From Engraulis encrasicolus (taxonomy: Eukaryota > Chordata > Actinopteri > Clupeiformes > Engraulidae), in assembly GCF_034702125.1 (NCBI RefSeq), contig NC_085869.1:19152177-19216176 (forward strand): DNA of 64,000 bases, written 5' to 3'. Position numbers and translations under genes: made by a program. Positions 41,531 through 53,286 of this stretch are shown piece after piece. The notes beneath the pieces were generated by a model that saw only the letters and a list, made by a program, of their open reading frames with translations, did not search any database and had not been told where the DNA came from. The number at the start of each line of letters is the position of its first letter. The stretch's first letter is position 1.

Positions 41531-41906
41531 CTGGGTTACTCCCTCCTAATGGCCATGTCCCTGGTCAGTCTGGAGCATGTATGTATGTGAGAGAGAGGGG
41601 ACAGATCCATGTACCTGTAGTGTGCTCTCCCAGTCCACCAGGCAGTGAGCCACCCTCCAACCTCCTCCTCGCCCCACATAGCAAGGCCTTGATCTGGGGT
41701 GAGCAGGGCGGCACGAGGCCCTGGTCCATCAGTCAGCCTGGTCCCCGCAGCACGGTTCCCTCGTCACCACCACAGACAGTGATGTAATTGATACGGGCAA
41801 GTCCACACGGAAGAGGCGATGTGCTTCGTGGGAGGCAGTGGGGATGAGGATGAGGGTGAGGGTGCATGCTTCTTGTTTAGTTAAGGAGGTGGCGATTGGA
41901 GCCCAG

Positions 41907-41911
<5 letters not shown>

Positions 41912-41968
<57 letters not shown>
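41912..41968. repeat. (CT)n microsatellite
   Basis: About 28 CT units. Confidence 0.97.
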
Positions 41969-41971
<3 letters not shown>

Positions 41972-41984
41972 GTCTTTTCACCAT

Positions 41985-42460
41985 CACTCCACTTGAAGGT
42001 GAGATGATTTAGGGGCCTGGGAGAAAGTTAATTTCTCTTGATCACCGTGTGCAACCTGGAGCCTTAATGGCGGGGATAATTAATTCTGCTGATGTTAATC
42101 ACCAGGGCTGGTCCCCACAATTATCAGCCCGGTGCAGATGGGGCGCGGCGCAGACATGAAAAATTAGGAAAATGAATCTGTAATGGGGTGGCAGATCTAA
42201 TCTGCGTCGGAGAAAACAAAGTTAGGAAGAGCGAGGAGCCGGAGGATTCCGGGAGAAAAAGCGCTTGCTTGTGTTGTGTGGTGGTGGTCGGTGCGGTGGT
42301 CCACGGCCACCGATGCAGAGTCGCGCCGAGTAGCACTGGTGGTGACAAGAGCTGAAAAATGTTGCCGTGTCCGAAGTGTTTGGTAATTACCGGGCCATTG
42401 GATTCCCTCTATCGTTAATTTATCACTGCGGCAGAGGTGAGGTTAAACGCCTTCGCTATC
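41985..42460. promoter_or_regulatory. Candidate conserved non-coding element
   Basis: Unique block with GGATAATTAATTCTGCTGAT, GTTAATCACCAGG, TTGGTAATTACCGGGCC and ATCGTTAATTTATCACTG. TAATTA-type sites and mixed GC content; no coding frame. Confidence 0.42.
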
Positions 42461-42884
42461 CACAGCTATCCGGCGGAGGGGATGGGAGGGGATGCGGCCC
42501 TCGGTCACGTGCGGCTGGAGTCACCGAAAGGTTAATCAGGTTCTGCTCGAGGTTGTGTGGGCTTTGCAATCAAGTCCCATTCATTTCTTCTGTGGGGTAG
42601 TAAAGGGAAATTACTGATAACAGAGAGAGGGAGAGGAATAGGGACGACATAGGAACACTTACAGAGAGAGAGAGCGAGAGGGAGAGAGAGAGAGAGAGCT
42701 TGTGAATGGACGAGGAGGGAAAAAGAGAAAGTGTGAATAAGGGAGAAGGAGGAGAAAGTGAGAGACACTGCTTGCTGTGTTATAACACCAACATTGGGGA
42801 TTGGTGCAATCACGCTGGCACTGATGATGGGCAAATTACTAAAGCGTCAGTGGTCAAAGGACAGAAACTCCCAGAGGACGTCTC

Positions 42885-43130
42885 CACTGCAGACGTCAAA
42901 CAAAATTAAGCGGAATACAACTGATAAATTGGAAATGTGGAGGAGCCATTTTTCATGCGCTCACTTCATCCGCGGCAGTTCAGCAAAAGCCACCAGCCAG
43001 CGCTGTTTGGTGGAGCTTAATTAGTCACTTACCTTTTATGTCTTTAATAAAGCATGCCACAGGCTCTGAAGAAATCCTGGGGTTAAAACGAGTCATTATT
43101 CATAATCATTGTTCAGAGCACTATAAAAAA
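42885..43130. promoter_or_regulatory. Candidate conserved non-coding element
   Basis: Unique block with ACAAAATTAAGCGG, GGAGCTTAATTAGTCACTT, TTTAATAAAGCATGCC and GTCATTATTCATAATCATTG. Confidence 0.42.
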
Positions 43131-43458
43131 AAATAAAAAACTTCACAATAGACTCCTTAGACGCCTTAGGACAGCCACAATGTACTTAAAGAGTATTATT
43201 GATGAGTTTTGTAATTTCTTCTGTTATGTTTTCAACTCTCAATAGCCACTCACAGTCAGAAAATGAAAGTGGTTACTTCATCACTGAGTGTGGCACACAC
43301 TGCTTCTTTTGGACTCCTTCCTTTTGGCTTTGTAAAAATAAATCGTGGCAGTCCTTTGTGTTCACGTTTTTATATATCAAGCTAAAATGATACAAAAAAC
43401 GAGCCTTTTGTAATCCTCAAAGACACCACACATGCATAATGGAAGTATTTCATCAAAT

Positions 43459-43466
<8 letters not shown>

Positions 43467-43499
<33 letters not shown>

Positions 43500-43501
43500 C
43501 A

Positions 43502-43552
<51 letters not shown>

Positions 43553-43555
43553 ACA

Positions 43556-43622
<67 letters not shown>
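43467..43622. repeat. (CA)n microsatellite, about 155 bp
   Basis: CA units with CATGCACATGCGCG and CAGACA interruptions. Confidence 0.98.
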
Positions 43623-43625
<3 letters not shown>

Positions 43626-43952
43626 AACACTAACAAAGTAGGCGAGCTATTACTCAAAAACTTCCAGCATCTGACCTGATGCTCATCACATATTGTCAAT
43701 CAATGGCAAAGCGTTGATTATTCTGAATCCCAGCACCAAGTTCTCCAATAGTCATCTAAATAAGGTCAAGAGCTCGTTTCCCCTCAAATGACCCTCTGGG
43801 GAGGATGAGGCAATTCCAGAGGTAAGTGTCAACAAATAGTAACAAATGGGTCGACCTGCCCTGCCCAGCCTGCCTCATTGGTCTTCACATATTAGCCCAC
43901 CTAGTCACATGACCTGCTGCTGCCCAGGTGCTCTACTGTAACGCATGCACAC

Positions 43953-44050
43953 AGAGTCACACACTAGGCATACGCACACGCATACGCGCACGCACACACA
44001 CAGGCACGCACGCACACACACACACACACACAGATGTGCATCTTGCTTGC

Positions 44051-44119
<69 letters not shown>
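43953..44119. repeat. (CA)n and (CT)n compound microsatellite
   Basis: Degenerate CA to 44035, then about 30 CT units from 44058. Confidence 0.95.
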
Positions 44120-44121
<2 letters not shown>

Positions 44122-44529
44122 CATGATATCATAAGATGGTGTATAAATAACCTACCAGCTTTGAACCACTTTCATGTGTACACACACACATTTAATCAAT
44201 TTGCACTATCATTCCATGCCATGTGATAGGTCATGATTAGGGATGGGTTTGATCTGGGAAACATTGTTTCCATTTAACCATTCTTTGGTTATTTTGTTCT
44301 TACTTTTATTTTTATTGTCCATTTCATACCCTGAAAGGCAACTCAATGTGCTTCACAAACAACAACACCAAAAGAAATAAAACAATGCAAATGAAAAACT
44401 AAAAGGGCAAACCAAAGGCAAGCTTATAAACCAAACTTTTTTTGTGCCAGTAAAACACGTGAAATGCGTTAGTATGACATGACAAACACACTTCAAATTC
44501 TAATTCATGAAACATAATCAATGTGTTGT

Positions 44530-44800
44530 TGTCATGATATTTCAATTACCGAAGCTAATCAAACCTTTGTGTAATGACAACATCACAGTGCTTCATTTCC
44601 TTTTCTAGGGTGGGGGAGGGGGCGGAGTGTATGGCTAGGTCACATAATTCCTTCAGAGGTTGGTCTTGTTTTTGTTTTGGTTTATTTAATCATCTCGCAG
44701 CAACGACAGTCATGGGCTAAGATTAGCACACAGTGGTCATAATTTCAGGAGATTACACAAGAACGTTCTTCAGCAAGAAAATTGCATGGCCATTATTATT
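44530..44800. promoter_or_regulatory. Candidate conserved non-coding element (weak)
   Basis: Repeat-free stretch with GCTAAGATTAGCAC, GTGGTCATAATTTC and GGCCATTATTATTGAGG. Confidence 0.25.
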
Positions 44801-44915
44801 GAGGAGAGAGAGGAGAGCAGCGAGAGAGAGAGCAGACAGACGCTAGGCAGGGGAGACGTCCTCCACCACATTTTCCATCAGTCGCTCCAGGATTAGCATT
44901 TTTATTAGAAACAGA

Positions 44916-44934
44916 CAGAGAGAACGAGAGAGAG

Positions 44935-44994
<60 letters not shown>
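44916..44994. repeat. (GA)n microsatellite
   Basis: About 30 pure GA units after AACGAGAGAGAG interruptions. Confidence 0.97.
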
Positions 44995-44996
<2 letters not shown>

Positions 44997-45219
44997 AGAG
45001 AAGGAGCAAAACGAAAAGAGAAGCAAGGAGACCCCAAAGCCCACATCTTTGGGTCGGTTAATTGAATGTATTCAAATGTGATTCATAGAACAATTACACT
45101 CCATTCCTCCATACACACATTGCGATAGTTTTGCATGACTGCTGCTCCATTCCCAGCCACAGCCCCAGCCCCAACCTCACCCCCACCCCTTCACTCCTCT
45201 CTCCCTTCCTCCCTCTTCC

Positions 45220-45485
45220 TCTCCTCCACCTCCCCTGCTTGTCCCTGCCTCTCCTCCTCCTCAACCTCCTCCTCCTCCTCCTCCTCCTCCTCCTCCTCCT
45301 CCTCCTCCTCACCCCTCCTCTTCTTCCTCCTCCTCCTCCTCAACCTCCTCCTCCTCCTCCTCAGCCTCCTCCTCCTCCTCCTCTCCCTCTTCCTCCTCTT
45401 CCTTCTCCACCTCCTCCATCGCCTCCTCCTCCTCTTCCTCCTCCTCACCCTCCTCCACCATATCCTCCGCTTCCTCCTCCTCACT
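45220..45485. repeat. (CTC)n trinucleotide tract
   Basis: CCT/CTC units over about 260 bp with small interruptions. Long Pro, Leu, Ser, Arg or Glu frames on both strands come from the repeat. Confidence 0.96.
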
Positions 45486-45924
45486 CCCTTGCTCTGCCCT
45501 CCACTCCACCTCGACACTCCTTCCAAATTAAAAATCGGACTTGCCCCTCGTAGGAGGGGCAGTGGAAGGAATCAATCGCTGTATTAATTACTGCAATTCA
45601 TTACCCAAATAAACACACACAGGATTCGAACCTTGCATACTATATGGGAGGGGGAGAGTGTGCACTTGGGGGATGTGGGTGGTGGAGGGGGGGCGCCGCA
45701 GGGGGCGGGCGTGTGGGTGGCTAGGTGGGGACGAACGGTACGGTGGGGACCTCTGGCTGCGGAGACAAAGGGGGCTGTGCTGTGCTGTGCTGTGGACAGG
45801 GATGCCGACAGGGGCGGACAAAGGGCTCTGATTGTCACGGGGCCCAGAGATAGGAGGCGCCCAGAATTTGGAGCCCAACACATTGTATGAAGCCAATTGG
45901 AGCCAATTTTGATTGGAGCCAATT

Positions 45925-46170
45925 TTTGGTCCCCTAGGGGAAATTCTTTCTCTGCATTTATCCCATTTGGACTAGTGAATCACATTGAAGTACACACAAA
46001 CTAGTCCGTAGCAGTGGGCTACCTGCTGAGCTGCGCCCGGGGAGCAGTGTGGGGGTTAGGTGCCTTGCTCAAGGGCACTTCAGCCGTGGTCCGGTCTGGC
46101 ATTGAACCAGGAACCCTTGGGTTGCCATTGCCAACCCAGTGCTCTAACCACTGAGCCAGGACTGCCCCCT
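45925..46170 (-). mobile_element. tRNA-derived SINE (minus strand)
   Basis: Reverse complement begins GGGGCAGTCCTGGCTCAGTG (A box region) with B box GGTTCAATGCC. The body has the fish-SINE phrase GTGCCCTTGAGCAAGG. It seems to sit inside a reversed 'CAGGGCCGCTGACAGC' element ending at about 46246. Confidence 0.85.
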
Positions 46171-46270
46171 ATGTATGTATTGAGGAAGGGGCTTTTTCCG
46201 ATGGTTTTGTTCCGGGCCCGGCCAAAGCTGTCAGCGGCCCTGGCTGTGGTGATCCTCAGTGGCGTTAATG

Positions 46271-46540
46271 TAGGGACACATGCACGCGAATTTGCGAACT
46301 TTGCCATTCATTCCTATGAGAGAGGCGAAGGCAGGCGAAAGCAAGCGAACAGGAGCGAAGCGAAGCGAAATTATTAAAGAAAGTTTAATGTTGTGCAAAT
46401 GAGGAGCGAATTCGCCTGCCACGGCCCAATCAAATCAACAACATAACTGTTCCATTCCATTTGATTCGCCGCGACGACCTGATGACGGTTGGATTTCGCC
46501 TCTCTTCGCTTCGCTCGCTTCGCCTCCTATGTGTCCCTAC
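46271..46540. mobile_element. Fold-back hAT-like MITE with 8-bp duplication
   Basis: TAGGGACACATGCACGCG .. CTATGTGTCCCTA, flanked by cgttaatg at 46263-46270 and 46541-46548. Interior is built of GCGAAGCGAA-type words in inverted order. Confidence 0.9.
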
Positions 46541-47094
46541 CGTTAATGTGCGGATCAAAGTGTGCTGAGTGCCATGGTTCCCTCATGGGACAGACGGCTG
46601 GGTCGGGTCGGCCAGCGCTCGGGATCAATCCCCCGCCTGCCTCCTGCTTGCGTGCAGCAACGACCGCTGACTTATTGCCTCCCCAACACAAAGGTGGTCA
46701 CGTGACACAAGCGGTGCGCCATGTCCCTGCTCGTCTGACTCTGGTCCCCTTGGATTGGCAGTACAAGGTCGGATTAACGCACAGGCTAGATATGGCTGCA
46801 GGCAGCCTAGGGGCCCCCCACCTGCCAATGGGCTCCCTAATTCACCAAAAGTGAAAAATTGCAGAATTGTGAAGTGTGAAGATGCAATATTGAAAATCAT
46901 CTGTTGTGTTGAGCAAAACTTAGTAGAGAAAACTAATTAAAGAAAACTTAGTACTTACTTAGCTAGAATTACTAGCTCGTAATTATGTCACACTGTCTGT
47001 AAATTTACCTTCTGGGGGGCCCACAGAAAACTGTAGCCTTGGGGCCCCAGGCCATCTTAATCCAGCCCTATTAGCAGCAGCGGGAGCAGGAGAA

Positions 47095-48352
47095 GTTCTG
47101 TAGCTGGAGTGGAGTTGAGGTGGGGCTGTGCTGTGGAGTTGAGGTGGGGCTGTGCTGTGGAGTTGAGGTGGGGCTGTGCTGTGGAGTTGAGGAGGGCCTG
47201 TGCTGTGGAGTTAAGTTGGTTCTGTAGCTGCTGTGCTGTGGAGTTGAAGTGGGGCTGTGCAGTGCTGTGGAGTTGAGGTGGGGCTGTGCTGGGGAGTTGA
47301 GGTGGGGCTGTGCTGTGCTGTGGAGTTGAGGTGGGGCTGTGCTGCTGTGCTGTGGAGTTGAGGTGGGGCTCTGCTGTGCTGTGGAGTTGAGGTGGGCCTG
47401 TGCTGTGCTGTGGAGTTGAGGTGGGGCTGTGCTGTGGAGTTGAGGTGGGGCTGTGCTGGGGAGTTGAGGTGGGGCTGTGCTGGGGAGTTGAGGTGGGGCT
47501 GTGCTGTGGAGTTGAGGTGGGGCTCTGCTGTGGAGTTGAGGAGGTTCTGTAGCTGCTGGGGAGTTGCGGTGGGCCTGTGCTGTAGAGTTGCGGTGGGCCT
47601 GTGCTGTGGAGTTGAGGTGGGCCGGTGCTGTGCTGGGGAGTTAAGGGCGGGTTATGCTTCCTACTTGTGCCACAGAGTGAGCTTGTCGCAGCCATGATGC
47701 AGTTAATTTTGGTTTATGCCCTGTTTTGAAGCACGGTCTGCGCGATGTCATTCCACGCTCAAACTGCCTTCAATACAAAGAGTAAACTAGACGTGTCGGT
47801 TGTTTTTTAGCATCACAGACTCGACGACAATGAAAATGAAACATTAAATCTTTATATCACGTGCATGTTTGATCGCACTGGCAGCCACAGTGGTAGTTTG
47901 GAACAAAGAAGTGGCTCATTTGTCGAGGACGAAGCGGAATGTTTCCTCGACCTCGGAACCACTGTTCAACTGTCCAAATAACTTCAGCGTCGTAACTTGC
48001 AAGCGCATGTGTTGTCTTTGGTTGGTGTAAATAAATCAAACAACAAAGCACGGGCAACTTATTTCATGAAGAGCTCACAGTCCGTAGACCGACGAAGGTT
48101 AGAACAAGGAAGTAGCGCTTGTTCTCGACTAGAGGACAGAGCAGGCTGGTCGAGAGGACCAATCAGAGACCTATTTTCGCCGTTCGCGCCGTCGCTCCCT
48201 GCGTCGAGACACAATTTTGGGGAGGTGCCCCAGAGTACCTGCGTGATGGGGGGGGCTTCACTCCGTTAACTGCGCGGCTCACTGCATCACGACGCAGGGA
48301 CGCTGGACTGGAGGCATAAACCACCCTTTAAGGTGGGGCTGTGCTGTGCTGG
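47095..48352. repeat. GC-rich minisatellite, about 24-bp unit, split by a transposon
   Basis: Units of GAGTTGAGGTGGGGCTGTG with optional CTGTG extensions fill 47095-47640. The last unit resumes at 48328 (TTAAGGTGGGGCTGTG) after the element 47645-48327. Confidence 0.93.
47645..48327. mobile_element. TTAA-flanked DNA element in a minisatellite
   Basis: TTAA at 47641-47644 and 48328-48331; ends GGGCGGGTTATGC and GCATAAACCACCCT (11 of 13 complementary). 683 bp, no transposase. TTAA targeting is typical of piggyBac and Kolobok elements; which one is not resolved. Confidence 0.85.
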
Positions 48353-48424
48353 GCGTCTGCTTGCTCGCATGCTAATGGGGCCCCTCTGGCCTCCACCTTC
48401 CACACGGAGGAGCACCAGACACCA

Positions 48425-48610
48425 GGGCTCTAAATGAACTTTTTTCATCACCAGCCAAAATGGCTAGTAGTGGATGTTAATATTAGCTAAATACACTAGC
48501 CAAATACACACTCACTAATGGGTCAAAGTGGCTAGTAAATTGATCTATTCTACCAGCCAAACTGAAATTTCACCAGCATTTGGCAGGTTGGTTGGTGTTA
48601 ATTTAGAGCC
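48425..48610. mobile_element. MITE, 'GGGCTCTAAATTAA' family, best copy
   Basis: CAGGGCTCTAAATGAACTTT .. GTTAATTTAGAGCCC, with AGCCAAAATGGCTAGTAG on the left and TTTCACCAGCATTTGGC on the right. Confidence 0.82.
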
Positions 48611-48861
48611 CCGAGCACCACACTACACCACACAGCACACTTCCATCCTTATGCTGCTCCACCCTACACCCCCTCTCCTGTGCTGAGCCATGGGACACAG
48701 AGCAGCTAAGCACCCACACCGCCGCCACCACCACCTCCATCCACCACCTGCGTACATTGCACCACACCACACCACCACACCGCCACACCGCACCGCATAC
48801 CTCCCCACTCTAGCCCACCCCACCTCACCTCACCTCGCATGCATCATCAGGTGAAAGGCCC

Positions 48862-49380
48862 CCATTACCCCGCCTCTACCTCCAACTCCACCTTCCACAC
48901 CGCACCACACTGCACAGCAGACACATACCTCTCCACTCTTCCCCACCCCACCCCACACGCCTCATCAGGTTAAAGGCCTCAAAGGCCCCCATTACACCAC
49001 CTCCGCCTCTACCTCTAACCCCACCTTCCACACTGCACAGCAGAACATACCTCCCTACCCCACACACCTCACCCCCCACCCCCTTCCTTCCCTTGCCTAG
49101 CCATGGGCCGCTGAGCCACCCCCCCCCCCCATTACTCCACCTCCACCTCCACCCTTTACACTGCACAGCAGAACATACCTCCCTACCCCACACACCTAAC
49201 CCCCCCCCCCCCCCCACTTCCTTCCCTTGCCTAGCCATGGGCCGCTGAGCTGCCACCAAACCTCCCCCCATTACCCCACCTCCACCTTTTACACTGCACA
49301 GCAGAACATACCTCCCTACCCGCCTCACCCCCCACTTCCTTTCCTTGGCTGGCCATGGGACGCCGGGACGCCAAGCAACC
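48862..49380. repeat. Tandem repeat of about 120-150 bp, four copies
   Basis: CCCATTAC, CCACCTCC, CTGCACAGCAGA, ACATACCTCC and CTAGCCATGGGCCGCTGAGC recur in order near 48862, 48982, 49128 and 49268, with poly-C length variation. Confidence 0.8.
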
Positions 49381-49479
49381 CCAACACCCCCACACACACA
49401 CACACACACAGACCCTCGATTCGCCCCCCGCCTGCAGGCTGGCAGAGGACGTCTGTAAAGGACACGGCTCCCCTCGCGC

Positions 49480-49590
49480 TGTCATCTCCACCAAGTGTGC
49501 CTATTTGTGAGTTATATCTCAGGCGGTGGCCATAATAAAACATGATAATGATGGATCACACCAATAAATTACTGTTGAATGGATTGCGGG
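49480..49590. promoter_or_regulatory. Candidate short conserved non-coding element
   Basis: Unique TTGTGAGTTATATCTC, GGCCATAATAAAACATG and CCAATAAATTACTG between two repeat regions. Confidence 0.25.
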
Positions 49591-49594
49591 ATGT

Positions 49595-50150
<556 letters not shown>

Positions 50151-50393
50151 CACACCTAGATTAAGCTGCTGGCAGCTGTGGAGCTGGCGGCCTGCTGTTA
50201 TCCTTGTATCTGTGTCCTCGCGCTATCTCCTCTGCTATCCTGTGAATTCCACCCCAACACCCGAGCTCAGCCTCAGGTCCACTGCAGATTCCACCACCAC
50301 AGCCAGGCTACGTCCTCTTCATATTGCAGAACATCTACCCCCTAGGGTGACTCTAACTCACTACCAAAGCCGCCAATCAAATGGTATTTTAAT

Positions 50394-50672
50394 TAGAGAT
50401 GCACCGGATCCTGATTTTTAGGATCCTGCCGGATACCGGATCCACTGCTTAAGATCCTGCCGGATCCGGAACCGGATACCGGATCCTACGAAAGGGTTGA
50501 AACACATAGCCTACTCCCACACGTGGGCCCTTTCTATCACTTTGGCTCAAACTATTTTGGCTGAAAAGCCTCGGCTACCGGATCCTGGTTCCTGGAACCG
50601 GATCCGGATCCTGTGAAAAACCCTATTATCCTGCCGGATCCGGAACCGGATCTTGGATCCGGTGCATCTCTA
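50394..50672. mobile_element. hAT MITE with perfect 8-bp duplication
   Basis: TAGAGATGCACCGGATCC .. GGATCCGGTGCATCTCTA, flanked by attttaat at 50386-50393 and 50673-50680. The TAGAGATGCACCG end is a familiar hAT (Ac-like) terminus. Interior rich in CCGGATCCGG words. Confidence 0.95.
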
Positions 50673-50789
50673 ATTTTAATCAGCCAGATATACAGTATCA
50701 CTGAGTACAGTGGCATGCACAGACATTTTGGGGGCCAGGTGCTGAAGGGGTGGCAGGGGGCATGTGGATCTTCCGGCTGCCTTACTTAA

Positions 50790-51111
50790 AGGGCCGTACA
50801 CACACGTCGCTGCTAGTTACTCGCTCAGCGAATGAACTCAATAGAATGTCAATGTGTTCCTGCGAGACTAGCAGGCGAGTAGGCGAGTACTGTACAAGCG
50901 ATGCGATGTGGGCGCATCCCGAGTTGAAAATATTTTATCTTCGAGCGAGGCGAGTAAGCGAGTAACCAATTGGAAGGCAGAGTTCTGTACTTCTCGCCTG
51001 TTCATTGGCAGTTAAAGCCGAGGGAACTTTCAGCGAACGTTCTATGAAAGAGAGGCCAGTAGGCGAGCAAGCGATAAGCTAGTAAATAGCAGCGACGTGT
51101 GTGTACGGCCC
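50790..51111. mobile_element. TTAA-flanked fold-back element
   Basis: TTAA at 50786-50789 and 51112-51115; ends GGGCCGTACACACACGTCGC and CGACGTGTGTGTACGGCCC. Interior of GCGAGTAGGCGAGTA-type words. Confidence 0.9.
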
Positions 51112-51349
51112 TTAAGTCTCACTCTCTGTGTCTGCCTCTGTCACTCACGTAGGTGGATTTTAGCTACCACACAGATCTTCGCAAAGAGCAAGGTCTTCTC
51201 TGACAAGGCATGTGATGGACTACCCACCCCATGTTTTTTTTTGTCCTCAGTCGCTTCTTTTGGGATTGTTTTCAGGATAAGAAGGCAGAGAATGTGTGCA
51301 CATCAGTGGCACAGGTGCTGGACAAAATAAAATAACTGAAGTAAATAAC

Positions 51350-51493
51350 AAATGTCTGCAACACTGTTAATGCTCCCAGTTGTTTAATGGCACGGCGTTT
51401 CGGACCTTAGACCTTCTTCAAGTGCACTTGAAGGACTAAGGTCCGAAACGTGCCATTAAACAACTGGGAGGATTAACAGTGTTGCGGACATTT
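51350..51493. repeat. Near-perfect 144-bp palindrome
   Basis: The left arm AAATGTCTGCAACACTGTTA .. CTTCAAGTG and its complement meet at CAAGTGCACTTG with almost no spacer. It contains GTTTCGGACCTTAGACCTTC, like the fold-back at 13531-13677. Confidence 0.92.
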
Positions 51494-51518
51494 ATTATTT
51501 ATTATACTATGTTTTCAG

Positions 51519-51801
51519 GGTAACACTTTATTTTAGGGATACATCTATTAGCACTAATACATACAATGTTAATGCCTGGATAAGTAACTTGTAAGGCATG
51601 TACTAAGCAAACGCTAAGGCCTACTAGGTCCCTACTAAGGTTAAATTGGTAATTAATCCCTTATTGTGCATGAACTAGACATTTGCGAATACATGCCTAA
51701 CAAATGTTTGATTTTGCTTTGTACATGCCTTACAAGTTACTTATACAGGGACATTGTATGTATTAGTGCTAATAGATGTATCCCTAAAAACAAGTGTTAC
51801 C
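51519..51801. mobile_element. hAT-like MITE, 'GGTAACACTTTA' ends, perfect 8-bp duplication
   Basis: GGTAACACTTTATTTTAGGG .. CTAAAAACAAGTGTTACC, flanked by gttttcag at 51511-51518 and 51802-51809. Long inner inverted repeats include GATACATCTATTAGCACTAA. Confidence 0.94.
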
Positions 51802-52539
51802 GTTTTCAGGATGCTATAGGATCTAGCAACACTGACTATCCTTACTCTTCTGCAGAACATCTACCACATATCGTGACTTTATTTCACTACCAAAGCTGTC
51901 TATCAAAAGTGGTATTGTAATCTTCCCGATATATTCATCCAGGTTCTAGACAGCCTGCTATTTAACAGCAGGACGTACATTGCAGTATGTACTTTTGAGC
52001 TGTCCAGCCGAGCGTTCAAATTGTTTTTTGTTGCCCTGTGCCATGTCCGTGATACAAAACCCACAGTGGCACACATTTTTTGTGTATAATTTCTGAATGA
52101 GAGTTCAAGGTGGGTCTGTTTTTCAGCCTCAGGGGCTGTTTTTGCCCCAATGCTGATTCTTTTTGCACCGCTTAGCTCCGGGGGGACTACCAGAATTTCG
52201 CAGCCACTGCTTTTAAGCACCTTTTGCTACAGCAAAACGCCACTCGACCAAAAAAAATCACACCAGGTTGAACTGAACGTCCTCCACAACTGTGAACTTT
52301 GTGACCTCTTTTCTAACATGCATCATACGCCTGGCTCTGCAGTCCCCCCAGAGAGATCATGACCACCTCTCCACCACCCCATTCCCTAGTGCCTCTGCCC
52401 CCTTCCTCTCCTCTCCACCACCCCATTCCCTAGTGCTTCTGCCCCCCTTCTCTCATCTCCTCTCCTCCCCTCCTCCTCTCCACTGCCCCATCCCCTAGTG
52501 CCTCTGCCCCCCTTCCCTCATCTCCTCCCCTCCTCTCCT

Positions 52540-52735
52540 CCCCTCCTCTCCTCTCCTCTCCTCTCCTCTCCTCTCCTCTCCTCTCCTCTCCTCTCCTCTC
52601 CTCTCCTCTGTTCTCCTCTCCTCTGTTCTCCTCTTCTCTTCTCTGCTCTTCTCTGCTCTCCTTTCCTCTGCTCTGCTCTGCTCTCCTCTCCTCTCCTCTG
52701 CTCTGCTCTCCTCTCCTCTCCTCTCCTCTCCTCTG
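52540..52735. repeat. (CTCTC)n pentanucleotide satellite
   Basis: TCTCC units with TCTGC and TCTGT variants over about 195 bp, within a longer CT-rich block from 52370. Confidence 0.95.
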
Positions 52736-52737
52736 TG

Positions 52738-53088
52738 GCCCTCTGCCGTGAAAGTGCTGCTTGCAGCGGCAGAGATCTGGACTGTGCAGCCTGGCAGGTG
52801 ATTATATCCCCCCTGTGCGTGACTTTCCCCGTGTCGGTGGAGCACCCACAGAGGAGGGCTGGATACTGCCCGACATCCCTCCGTGCCTTCCGTGGCCTGC
52901 TCTATTTCAAGGCGGCCTCCCTCAGTCTCGGGCATGCACGGCAGATCCTCTTCTTGGCTCTGGACGAGCTGGCGAGCGAGACTGGGAGATCCGCTCTTGT
53001 AGACCTACTCACGCCACTTGTCCTTGCCACCTCCGCTGGCACATATCGACACCCTCTCCAGTTCTTTTCCGAGTGCAAGGTCACGTAG
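52738..53088 (+). other. Unidentified open frame, possible non-coding or gene relic
   Basis: About 115 codons after the CT satellite stay open to a TAG (53086-53088), encoding a Leu/Ala-rich peptide with LRAFRGLLYFKAASLSLGHA and LALDELASETGRSALVDLL. The upstream part of the frame is pure satellite. No family recognised, no splice evidence. It may be chance in a GC-rich stretch. Confidence 0.2.
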
Positions 53089-53286
53089 GTGGTAATACTG
53101 ACATCAAAGATCGAGTTACGCATCAGGGAGGGGAGACTTGTATCGTCCGACTCATGTTGTGTTACTGCGTTTTGATGTTGTCACATTCTTTGCCATGCAC
53201 GTACGGTAAGACATGCACACCCCATGCACACGTATGTGGCTATAACCCAGCAATGTGCCCCTAATGCTTGTGTTACTGGCCCCTGC

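Noticed and set aside
45131..45587. 140-150 codon Pro/Leu/Ser-rich frames, plus Arg/Glu-rich frames on the other strand
   Set aside because: Produced by the (CTC)n tract.
47095..47640. Regular repeats that might suggest a CRISPR-like array
   Set aside because: Contiguous minisatellite units with no unique spacers, in a vertebrate genome.
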